From contig JABUUG010000015.1 of assembly GCA_021443285.1 (NCBI GenBank), positions 25,047-38,116 of the forward strand: 13,070 nt of DNA. The letters run 5' to 3'. Both the position numbers and the translations under genes were made by a program. Shown here one piece after another: positions 5,965 to 13,070 of this stretch (position 1 is its first letter; every line of letters begins with the position of its first letter). Source of the stretch: Bacteroidaceae bacterium. Its GTDB lineage: Bacteria > Bacteroidota > Bacteroidia > Bacteroidales > Bacteroidaceae. The notes below the pieces were generated by a model. The model did no database searches, was not told where the DNA came from, and was given only the letters and a program-made list of their open reading frames with translations.

Positions 5965-8799
5965 ATGAAAAAGATTCTTTATCCCCTCTTCTTACTCCTA
6001 TTGCCAATTGTCGCAATGGCGCAGCAAATGGAAAAAATTCCGTTCAACAAAGACGTGCGTAGAGGCCAACTAGACAACGGTCTTACCTACTACATCCTGA
6101 AAAACGGTTATCCTGAAAAGCGCGCCAGTTTCTGGATAGCACAGCGAGTAGGTTCTATCCAGGAGGATGACGACCAGCGAGGTCTCGCACATTTCCTTGA
6201 ACACATGGCTTTCAATGGTTCCGAAAACTTCAAGAGCAGCGATGCCGTCGTTGAATACTGCCGCTCTATCGGATGCGCTTTTGGTAGGGAACTCAACGCC
6301 TACACCTCCACCGATGAGACCGTCTATCGCGTGTGCAACGTACCAACAGATAGAGTTGCTGTTACCGACTCCGTCATGCTTATACTCAAAGACTGGGCAA
6401 ACGGACTCACACTCGACGGCAAGGAGATAGATAACGAGCGAGGAGTAATCCATGAAGAGTGGCGCCTCCGCTCTTCTGCCTCCCAGAGGATATTCGAGCG
6501 TAACCTCCCACAACTCTATCCTGGTTCAAAATATGGTCAGCGTATGCCTATCGGTAAGATGGAAGTCATAGACAACTTTTCACACGATGCACTTCGCAAC
6601 TACTACAAGAAATGGTACCGTCCTGACAACCAGGCTATAGTTATTGTAGGTGACATAGATGTTGACCGTACAGAGGCTAAACTAAAGGAGGTGTTCGGTT
6701 CTATTCCAAAACCCTCTGCCGATGCACCGCAAGTCATAGAAGAACCTGTCCCAGACAACAACGAGATGATTGTCGTCGTTGACAAGGACAAGGAGCAGGC
6801 ACAAAACCAGATGCTCATCTGCTTCAAGTCGCAGCCCCTTCCACGCCAGATGCGCGAGTATGCACCCGCAGAGATGATGGGCATCATGACCAATGCCATC
6901 AGCTCAATGGTCAACGAGCGACTGAGCGAGGCCGCACAGAACGCCGACTGCCCATTTACCGTCGCACAGCTCTCCTATGGCACATTCCTCATGTCAAAGA
7001 CAATGAAGTGCTTTGAGCTCGTAGTCCTGCCAAAAGACGGTAAGGATGTGGAGGCTGCACAGGCTGCCTGCCGCATACTCATGCAGGCTTTCAAGGCTGG
7101 ATTCAACGACAGCGAGCTGCAGCGCGCAAAAGACAACATCATTGCCGCTGTCGAGGCGAAGCAGACCAACAAGGACAAGATACACAATGACCAGCTCGGA
7201 CCAGAGCTCTACAACCACTTCCTCAACGGCTATGTGGCAATGAGTCCTGACACAGAGCTTGAACTTGACCGCACGCTCTGCAACGCAATCAACACCACCC
7301 TTGTCAATCAGGTAACACAACAGGCAGCCGCCCTCGACATTGATGGAAAAAACGTAGTTCTCCTCTCACTCAACCGTGAAGCCGAAGGCGTAAAACAGCC
7401 CGAATCGCAGGCACTCAAGGAAGCCATCCTCGCCGTCGCCAAAGAGAACTTCGAAGCATATCTCGACAACACAAAGAACGAACCGCTCGTGCCCGTCCTG
7501 CCCGAGAAAGGTAAAATCATCAGCGAAAAGAAGAACGACAAGTACGGATCTACAGAGCTGACACTCTCTAACGGCGCCCGCGTCATAATGAAGAAGACCG
7601 ACTTCAAGGCAGACGAGATAGCCTTCTATGCCACATCCGTCGGAGGCAAGTCCCTCTATGACAAGACTGATATCATCAACTTCAAGATAATCAACGATGC
7701 TGTCGAGTGTTCCGGTCTCGGTAATTTCAGCAGCACCGAACTCCAGAAGGCACTTGCAGGAAAGAAGATAAGCCTTAGCTTCAACCTCGCCAAGCAGCAT
7801 GAACTGCTCACAGGCTCCTCAACTCCTAAGGATATAGAGACGTTCATGCAGATTGCATACCTCTATTTCACAAATATATACAAAGACCAAAAGTCTTTCG
7901 ACAACATCATGGCGCAGTATCAGACCCTACTGAATACACTTTCTGTCAACCCCGATGTCGCATTCTCCGACTCACTCACAAACACACTCCACGACTATGA
8001 CCCCGCCGAGCAGCGCATCACCATTGAAGACCTCAAGAAAGTAGACTACGACCGCTGCCTCCAGATAGCCAGAGAGCGACTCGCCAATGCCGCCGACTTC
8101 ACCTTCTACTTCGTTGGAAACTACGATGAGGCGATCCTGCGCAACCATATCTGCCAGTATATCGCATCTCTCCCCGGAAACCCAAATAATAAGGAGACTG
8201 CAAAGCCCGTTACACAATATCACAAAGGTGTAAAAGAAAATATCTTCACACGTAAGATGGAGACACCAAAGGCAGTCGCACGAATATACTGGTACAACAA
8301 CTCCGTCCCCTTCACTCTTGACAACCAGCTCAACGCACAGGCTGCCGGTGAAATCCTCCAGATGATATACATCCGCGAAATACGCGAGAAGGAAAGTGCC
8401 GCTTACTCCGCCTCTGCCGGCGGAAACACATCGCCAACACTCGACATGCCATTCAACTACATCATCGGAGTCTGCCCGTTCAAGCCCGAAAAGAAGGATA
8501 TTGCACTTAACATTATGGAAACTGAACTTCAGAAACTCGCAACAACAGTCGACGCCGATATGCTCAACAAGGTCAAGGAAAACCTCCTCAAGAAGCACCA
8601 GGAAAACCTTAAGACAAACTCATACTGGATAAACATACTCGCTGCTGCCGACGAATACAAAGTCGAAAACCTTACAGAGGTAATACCTGCCATCAAGGCT
8701 CTCTCACAGAAGTCCGTTTCCGACTTCGTCAGGACAGTCATCCTCAACAATGGCAACAAAGTCAAGGTCGTAATGCTGCCAGAGAACGAAACTAAATAA
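5965..8799 (+). CDS. Secreted M16-family zinc metallopeptidase (pitrilysin/insulinase-like)
   Basis: This 944-residue exported peptidase belongs to the inverzincin family, which cleaves peptides inside a clamshell of two M16 modules. Residues 1-19 (MKKILYPLF to AMA) are a signal peptide with cleavage before Gln20 and no lipobox, so a periplasmic location is likely. The active site HFLEH (76-80) supplies two zinc-binding histidines and the catalytic glutamate Glu79. The third ligand is probably Glu158 in NERGVIHEEW, about 78 residues downstream as expected. An inactive M16 domain follows (about 200-400). A second M16 pair from about residue 525 (YGSTELTLSNGARVIMKKTDF region) lacks HxxEH, as is normal for the C-terminal half. 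The length fits the Bacteroidetes members that contain both halves in one chain. It is a single-gene unit with its own promoter, divergent from the alpha-galactosidase gene, and ends at a strong terminator. The substrate is unknown. Confidence 0.94.
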   Translation: MKKILYPLFLLLLPIVAMAQQMEKIPFNKDVRRGQLDNGLTYYILKNGYPEKRASFWIAQRVGSIQEDDDQRGLAHFLEHMAFNGSENFKSSDAVVEYCRSIGCAFGRELNAYTSTDETVYRVCNVPTDRVAVTDSVMLILKDWANGLTLDGKEIDNERGVIHEEWRLRSSASQRIFERNLPQLYPGSKYGQRMPIGKMEVIDNFSHDALRNYYKKWYRPDNQAIVIVGDIDVDRTEAKLKEVFGSIPKPSADAPQVIEEPVPDNNEMIVVVDKDKEQAQNQMLICFKSQPLPRQMREYAPAEMMGIMTNAISSMVNERLSEAAQNADCPFTVAQLSYGTFLMSKTMKCFELVVLPKDGKDVEAAQAACRILMQAFKAGFNDSELQRAKDNIIAAVEAKQTNKDKIHNDQLGPELYNHFLNGYVAMSPDTELELDRTLCNAINTTLVNQVTQQAAALDIDGKNVVLLSLNREAEGVKQPESQALKEAILAVAKENFEAYLDNTKNEPLVPVLPEKGKIISEKKNDKYGSTELTLSNGARVIMKKTDFKADEIAFYATSVGGKSLYDKTDIINFKIINDAVECSGLGNFSSTELQKALAGKKISLSFNLAKQHELLTGSSTPKDIETFMQIAYLYFTNIYKDQKSFDNIMAQYQTLLNTLSVNPDVAFSDSLTNTLHDYDPAEQRITIEDLKKVDYDRCLQIARERLANAADFTFYFVGNYDEAILRNHICQYIASLPGNPNNKETAKPVTQYHKGVKENIFTRKMETPKAVARIYWYNNSVPFTLDNQLNAQAAGEILQMIYIREIREKESAAYSASAGGNTSPTLDMPFNYIIGVCPFKPEKKDIALNIMETELQKLATTVDADMLNKVKENLLKKHQENLKTNSYWINILAAADEYKVENLTEVIPAIKALSQKSVSDFVRTVILNNGNKVKVVMLPENETK

Positions 8800-8810
8800 A
8801 ACGAAACTTA

Positions 8811-8844
8811 AAAAGGCTGTTGATTTTTGTCAACAGCCTTTTTT
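8811..8844. terminator. Bidirectional rho-independent terminator
   Basis: AAGGCTGTTGA (8813-8823) pairs perfectly with TCAACAGCCTT (8830-8840) around the loop TTTTTG, extended by A-T pairs and followed by a T run to 8844. On the - strand the stem is likewise followed by T residues. It lies 12 bases after the peptidase stop and 33 bases after the dnaA stop, serving both convergent genes. Confidence 0.93.
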
Positions 8845-8876
8845 ACTTTCTCTCCCTATCCTCTCTCTCTTTGTGA

Positions 8877-10301
8877 TTATTCCCCCGCCAGAGAGAAAGA
8901 CCGTTCTATCTCCTTCACGCGTCTTGCATACCCGCCATCAACCCTGAGCAACCGCTCTGCCTGACTCAGGCTGTGCAGGATTGTCGAGTGACTGCGGCCA
9001 CCCAAAAGTCTGCCTATACGCTGAAACGCCATCTTCGTGTGCTTCTGAGCAAGAAACACTACCGTCTGCCGAGCCTCAGCAATGTTGCGCTGACGCCCCT
9101 TGCCCGTAATAGCATCAACACTCACACGGTAACTTTCTGCCACACGCTCCATGATGTCGTCCATGGTCAGAGGGGTGTTGTCAATCTTTACACTACGCTT
9201 TATCACACTCTCTGCCAGAGAAATGTCTATACGCTTAGAGTTGTAAACCACAGAATAAGCCATCAGCGAGCTTATTATACCCTCCAAATTACGAACACTA
9301 CCCTTCACAGTATTCGCAATGTAGTCTGTAACCTCCTCCGAAATGTCAAGACCATCACGCTGTATCTTGGCCCGCAGTATATCCTTGCACAATATCCGGT
9401 CCGGTTTGCCTATTTCTAGAGTAGTACCCCAGGAGAAACGGTTGTTCAGACGTTCGTTCAGACCTTCCAGTTCCACCGGAGGGCGGTCGCTCGCAAGGAT
9501 TATCCTCTTACCGTTCATGTACAGGTGGTTGAAGATATGGTAAAAAACCTCCTGGGTCTTCCTTGCTGTCATCCACTCCTGTATGTCATCAACGATAAGC
9601 ACATCTATCGTCTGATAAAACGCTATGAAATCGTTCACTTTGTTCTCAAGAACAGCATCGCTATACTGCACCTGAAAAAGCCTTGCACTAATATATAGCA
9701 CACGCTTCCACCCACATCTCTCCTTCGTCCGAACACCAATTGAATTGATTAGATGTGTCTTTCCGCAACCCGACGGACCAAATATAAAGTAAGGGTTAAA
9801 CTGCTTACTGCTCTCGTTCTCCGCTATAGAAAGACCTATCGCACGAGCAGCCCTGTTAGCATTCCCCTCAATGAAATTCTCAAAAGTGTAATCATGAGAA
9901 AGTTGGGAATCAAACGAAGAAGTTACGCTGCAGTCAAGCACACTCGGAGACTGGTGGGGATATTTACGTATGTTCGAAACACCAATGTAAGGCTTCACAT
10001 CTGGTTGAACATCAACTGTAACATTCTCAGTCTTCAACTCTAATATGCGGTATTTGAGCACAACATCCTTCCCAAACATTTTCCGCAACACTTTGCTCAT
10101 AAGGTGCGCAAAGTGCTCCTCTACATACTCATAAATGAATTGGCTCTGAAGACGAATAATCAGTACATGCTCCTCCTCGCTGTACGACTCAAAATGCATC
10201 GTGCCGAAGAAAGTGTTGAATGTCTCTGGCTCCACATTATTGCGGATTATTCTGAGACAATCGCTCCATTGTGACTGATATGTGCTTTCCAAATTTTCCA
10301 A
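8877..10301 (-). CDS. dnaA: Chromosomal replication initiator DnaA, probable TTG start
   Basis: DnaA binds DnaA boxes at the origin and melts DNA in its ATP form. The 474-residue call has all four domains. Domain I begins near TYQSQWSDCLRIIRNNV. A short domain II linker follows. The AAA+ domain III carries Walker A GPSGCGKTH (175-183), Walker B VLIVDD (234-239), sensor-1 ASDRPP (about 270-275) and RLNNRF (284-289). Domain IV is the DNA-binding helix-turn-helix. Its signature reads GGRSHST (434-440), where GGRDHTT is typical; the usual Asp that contacts the DnaA box is Ser437. The open frame runs back to an ATG at 10427, but a -7 promoter box at 10354-10361 lies inside it, and family N-termini begin near the tryptophan region. 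TTG at 10301 (or 10292, three codons later) is therefore preferred; no in-frame ATG or GTG lies between the promoter and domain I. A second DnaA-like paralogue elsewhere cannot be excluded. Confidence 0.93.
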   Translation of the reverse strand: MENLESTYQSQWSDCLRIIRNNVEPETFNTFFGTMHFESYSEEEHVLIIRLQSQFIYEYVEEHFAHLMSKVLRKMFGKDVVLKYRILELKTENVTVDVQPDVKPYIGVSNIRKYPHQSPSVLDCSVTSSFDSQLSHDYTFENFIEGNANRAARAIGLSIAENESSKQFNPYFIFGPSGCGKTHLINSIGVRTKERCGWKRVLYISARLFQVQYSDAVLENKVNDFIAFYQTIDVLIVDDIQEWMTARKTQEVFYHIFNHLYMNGKRIILASDRPPVELEGLNERLNNRFSWGTTLEIGKPDRILCKDILRAKIQRDGLDISEEVTDYIANTVKGSVRNLEGIISSLMAYSVVYNSKRIDISLAESVIKRSVKIDNTPLTMDDIMERVAESYRVSVDAITGKGRQRNIAEARQTVVFLAQKHTKMAFQRIGRLLGGRSHSTILHSLSQAERLLRVDGGYARRVKEIERSFSLAGE

Positions 10302-10353
10302 ATTACTCTTGCTCGGTAATACAGGTCTCGTTGAACAGTAATTTAAACGGCTG

Positions 10354-10361
10354 CAAAGGTA
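10354..10361 (-). promoter_or_regulatory. dnaA: Bacteroidetes-type -7 promoter element for dnaA
   Basis: Read on the - strand the sequence is TACCTTTG, an exact match to TAnnTTTG and identical to the box before the peptidase gene. It lies about 52 bases before the proposed TTG start. No clear -33 TTTG is seen at the usual distance; GTTTTAC near 10380 is only a partial match. Confidence 0.6.
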
Positions 10362-10682
10362 ATTCTTTTTTTCTTTGTGTAAAACCGCCTTAAACTTTTG
10401 CCTCTCCCCACTTATGCTACAAAACACTTGTATATCAAAGGATATATGGCACTCTGCATTTTAATAAGATTACTAAAGCTATTTGAAAAATTAAAAAAAG
10501 TGATTATTAACTACTTAATAAAAACAATATTATCTAAATCAATCCGGTGCTATCCTTCCTATCCTCTTCCTAAGTCGTTGATATTGCGTGATTTGTCTAA
10601 GTTGTTTCAGTATGTCTGACCTCAAAGTCTATTTGTATGGATTATAAATAAAGGTGGACTCTGATTGGAAGTTAAGGGAAGT
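10362..10682. other. AT-rich intergenic gap between sensor kinase and dnaA
   Basis: No convincing gene lies here. About 10455-10545 is strongly AT-rich with A runs and TTAATA-like stretches. I found no exact or near match to the DnaA box TTATNCACA and no iterons, so an origin is not supported. No terminator hairpin follows the kinase stop on the - strand, so read-through from the kinase towards dnaA is possible. Confidence 0.5.
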
Positions 10683-12992
10683 TTATGGAACTTGACTCTT
10701 CGCTATCCTGATCACTATCTTTTCTTTCTCAGCGATTATTCCGCATCCCCTGAAGCTCTCGTTGCCCATCTCTCTGATTATCTGCCGGCTTATCAGCATT
10801 GGTATGTTGTCTGGGGTGGGGGAGAAGCAGTTGCTCGCATCCTTGCCGTTTGTGTCTATATGCATCTCACGATACTGCCCATTAGTTCTTTCTGTTATGC
10901 TCAGTTCGCTGACATTGAGATATTTTTTTATTAGATGCATCATGTAGTGGTACAAATCTTTGTCTGCCCTGATACCGTCTACACAACTTATCCTCACTCC
11001 GTTTGGCAGTTTCTGCCTTGAGATTGTACCTGTCAGATTTGTGAACAGTTGTTCATAGAAGGTCGACATCTCCAGAATCTCCTCTGCAGGAGCATTGTTT
11101 TGCAGTAGTGTCTTTATCCTGCTGGGATAGTACATCGTCTCGTGCTTTATTGCAGAAAGGGCATTGGCAAGCAAGTTGTTTGATATGTGCAGAGATTCTG
11201 TCTCGTATTCTACCTGACGGATGAGCGATGCCCTGTCATCAAGATGCAGAGAGTCACGATATGAAATCCTCTCGCTACGCTTCTTCCATAGATAGTACAG
11301 GTGTACTGCAACAACTATGCATACAATGGTAAACAGCATGTTGGCAATGAGCCATACAGAAACAATGGACGATAGATAGTCGCTGTGCTTGCGACAGTAT
11401 TCTTCCATCTCATGGTTGGTTGTCAGCTCTTTATGTACACGTTCGTAGGTTGAGTTGAAGTAATGGTAATCGTCCCAATTGTGTAATGCAAGAGATGCCA
11501 CGGCAGCCTCGTTGCATACATCCACTATAATATTCTTTACTAATATGCTGTCAGGAGATATGGCATCGCTCATGTAGGCTGTCAGACACGAGTCCGTGCG
11601 GAAAGCATATTCCATCGCCAGTGCATACTTCCCGTCAATGTTCAAATAGTACGTGGAGTCCGCATAGTCGGCAGCTTGACGCAGAATAGGAATATCTATC
11701 TGTTCTGTGTAGCGCGTTGGGCGAGCTATAGTCATCGTAACAGCAAACAGCATCATTACTACAGACATGACAATCCTCGGCAATCGAAAATAGAAGCGGG
11801 AGCCTTTCCCAACCTCCGACTCCACACCTATCATGCAGTCTCTGAACAGAGTACCCGTCTTCTTGTAACTGTTTATAATGCCACGGCAGTTCAGTAGCCC
11901 GAAACCATGACCGTTTACAATGCTGTTTGAGAATATCTTGTCCGCCTGTTCCTGTGTCATGCCTATACCATTGTCCGTAACACTCAGTTCTGCCACGTTG
12001 CCATCTTTTTCTTCACAGCTAATCTTCACCATACCTCCTTCTCCACGTATAGCTTTCCGTGCATTGTCGGCAAGAGTGTTGAGCATGAAGAGGGTCAGCA
12101 CTTTGTCTGCCTTTATCCTTGTTTCTGACTCTGCCACACTGAACTGTATGCCCTGCTGTGCAAATGTCTTATTGTTCTTTTTTAGCAGTTCAAACAGCTC
12201 CCCAATACTGAATGTTTCTATTTTCAAAGACAACCTTCCCTGCTCCAGACTTATCCATTCTGTCAGCAGATTGTTGTGTTGTTCTATATTTTCTATCAGT
12301 TCCAGCGCGTACGTCTTCTCCGCTCTACCCTCTCTACCTTCTTTATAGCCCGTCAGAGTATAGCGCAGTCTCGCTATCAACGGAGATAAGGAGTTCACAA
12401 CAAACAGTTTTGCTTGTTTATCTGCATTCTGTTCCTTGCTTACCGTCAGTTTGTGCCTCAGCACTGCGAGCCTTTCATCCTGTTCCTCGAAAATTTCGTC
12501 ATAATCTTTCTTCTTCAGTACCCTTCTTCCTCTCTCACCGTCATACATAAACTGCTGCCTGAAGTACATGCTGATTAATATTAGTGCAATTATTGCTATG
12601 GCGAGTAGTGTCATTTTTACACTCATTATCTGTGCTTCTCTCTGCAGCTCTTTCGCCTTCTGCTCCAATTGCAAGTCCTTCCTTGCATGTTCTCTTATGT
12701 CAAGATACATGTTGCGGTGGTAGTCGCTTTCATGCTTGTTGTTCTTAGCAGAGAATATTAGGCAGTATAACTCATGTATGTCTGCCTCCAGTTCAGGCTC
12801 TGTCTGCACTTGCCCCTTTTGTATGTCAGCTTTGTTTATGAGGTACAATGCACTGTCGTAATCGCCCTTCTCAAACTGCTCCTTTGCTGCTTTAAGCCAT
12901 TCTCTGCCAGAAGAAAAGTCATTACCCTGTGCCCAGCTGAGCGCCGAACACAGGGTAATGATATATATTAATGTGAAGATTCGCTTATGCAC
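10683..12992 (-). CDS. Double-module membrane sensor histidine kinase, DUF5112/DUF5113 type
   Basis: The 769-residue protein has two sensor-plus-cytoplasmic halves. Half one has a signal peptide or anchor (1-21), a TPR-like periplasmic region with GDYDSALYLINKA (43-55), a membrane helix (about 123-144), a coiled-coil-like helix pair (150-250) and an intact HATPase domain. That domain shows N-box Asn310 in NTLADNARKAI, G1 DNGIGM (340-345) and G2 GHGFGLLNCR (361-370). Half two has a signal-peptide-like helix (about 407-424), a periplasmic domain (425-545), a membrane helix (546-569) and a C-terminal domain. The latter carries an H-box KHETMYYPSRI with His617, but the region resembling G2 reads DNIPMLISRQIIREMG and lacks the glycines of an ATP lid. 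Half one has VVNSLSPL where an H-box would lie, with no histidine. From memory this order matches Pfam DUF5112 and DUF5113 proteins of Bacteroidales. The start is GTG, overlapping the upstream stop by 8 bases. No response regulator follows. Confidence 0.87.
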   Translation of the reverse strand: MHKRIFTLIYIITLCSALSWAQGNDFSSGREWLKAAKEQFEKGDYDSALYLINKADIQKGQVQTEPELEADIHELYCLIFSAKNNKHESDYHRNMYLDIREHARKDLQLEQKAKELQREAQIMSVKMTLLAIAIIALILISMYFRQQFMYDGERGRRVLKKKDYDEIFEEQDERLAVLRHKLTVSKEQNADKQAKLFVVNSLSPLIARLRYTLTGYKEGREGRAEKTYALELIENIEQHNNLLTEWISLEQGRLSLKIETFSIGELFELLKKNNKTFAQQGIQFSVAESETRIKADKVLTLFMLNTLADNARKAIRGEGGMVKISCEEKDGNVAELSVTDNGIGMTQEQADKIFSNSIVNGHGFGLLNCRGIINSYKKTGTLFRDCMIGVESEVGKGSRFYFRLPRIVMSVVMMLFAVTMTIARPTRYTEQIDIPILRQAADYADSTYYLNIDGKYALAMEYAFRTDSCLTAYMSDAISPDSILVKNIIVDVCNEAAVASLALHNWDDYHYFNSTYERVHKELTTNHEMEEYCRKHSDYLSSIVSVWLIANMLFTIVCIVVAVHLYYLWKKRSERISYRDSLHLDDRASLIRQVEYETESLHISNNLLANALSAIKHETMYYPSRIKTLLQNNAPAEEILEMSTFYEQLFTNLTGTISRQKLPNGVRISCVDGIRADKDLYHYMMHLIKKYLNVSELSITERTNGQYREMHIDTNGKDASNCFSPTPDNIPMLISRQIIREMGNESFRGCGIIAEKEKIVIRIAKSQVP

Positions 12993-13070
12993 GTATCTTT
13001 GCGATTACATCAAGACACTCTTTGCACTTGTCTGTAACATACTGCCAGTCGCCAGCCTTCACCTTGTCGC
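12985..13070 (-). CDS. C-terminal end of an upstream gene, possibly KHG/KDPG aldolase
   Basis: The frame is open to the window edge and encodes 27 residues: DKVKAGDWQYV, then TDKCKECLDVIAKIRA, then TAA at 12987-12985. The pattern K-x-G-D-W followed by an amphipathic helix ending I-x-K-I-R resembles the C-terminus of 2-dehydro-3-deoxy-phosphogluconate (KDPG) aldolases, which split KDPG or 4-hydroxy-2-oxoglutarate to pyruvate. That match is from memory and the fragment is short. The stop overlaps the kinase GTG by 8 bases, so the two genes are probably co-transcribed and translationally coupled. Confidence 0.5.
   Translation of the reverse strand, partial: DKVKAGDWQYVTDKCKECLDVIAKIRA

Noticed and set aside
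7972..8598. A 208-codon open frame on the - strand inside the peptidase gene
   Set aside because: It lies antisense to a gene with clear M16 domains, and its valine-, cysteine- and leucine-rich composition is typical of a shadow frame.
10362..10682. Replication origin next to dnaA
   Set aside because: No DnaA boxes or iterons were found; AT-richness alone is not enough, and Bacteroidetes origins are often not beside dnaA.

Overview
The window looks like chromosomal DNA of a Bacteroidales bacterium, most like Prevotella or a relative. The reasons are: the protein families present (a methylmalonyl-CoA decarboxylase-type carboxyltransferase with a small biotin carrier, an M16 peptidase of about 940 residues, and a DUF5112/DUF5113-type sensor kinase); two copies of the Bacteroidetes -7 promoter motif TAnnTTTG, both reading TACCTTTG; A-rich gene leaders without clear Shine-Dalgarno sequences; and non-ATG starts. 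There is no CRISPR array, RNA gene, insertion sequence or phage gene that I can see. It is mostly core chromosome.

Layout. 1-1800 (+): the 3' part of a biotin-dependent acyl-CoA carboxyltransferase gene, a strong hairpin, then a short biotin carboxyl carrier protein. 1801-1993: an AT-rich gap with a long imperfect inverted repeat. 1994-3478 (+): a DUF1846 (UPF0371) protein of unknown function. 3531-3567: a terminator shared with the convergent gene. 3593-5764 (-): a secreted GH36 alpha-galactosidase. 5765-5964: a divergent intergenic region with a G8 tract in the alpha-galactosidase leader and a promoter for the next gene. 5965-8799 (+): a secreted two-module M16 zinc peptidase. 8811-8844: a second bidirectional terminator. 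8877-10301 (-): dnaA, probably with a TTG start. 10302-10682: the dnaA promoter and an AT-rich gap. 10683-12992 (-): a double-module membrane sensor kinase starting with GTG. 12985-13070 (-): the last 27 codons of an upstream gene, possibly KDPG aldolase, overlapping the kinase gene by 8 bases.

How the genes work together. Only two groups look functionally coupled. The carboxyltransferase and carrier form the cytoplasmic part of a methylmalonyl-CoA decarboxylase or propionyl-CoA carboxylase (succinate/propionate metabolism); no membrane pump subunit or biotin carboxylase lies in the window. The kinase and the upstream aldolase-like gene overlap and are probably co-transcribed. The alpha-galactosidase, peptidase and dnaA each appear to be independent units separated by terminators.

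The most interesting object is the sensor kinase. Its first half carries an intact ATP-binding domain but no visible phospho-acceptor histidine. Its second half, after a signal-peptide-like segment and a second periplasmic domain, carries a clear H-box (KHETMYYPSRI) but a degraded ATP-binding domain. It reads like two complementary half-kinases fused in one chain. A second point of note is the DnaA DNA-recognition signature, which reads GGRSHST where GGRDHTT is usual.
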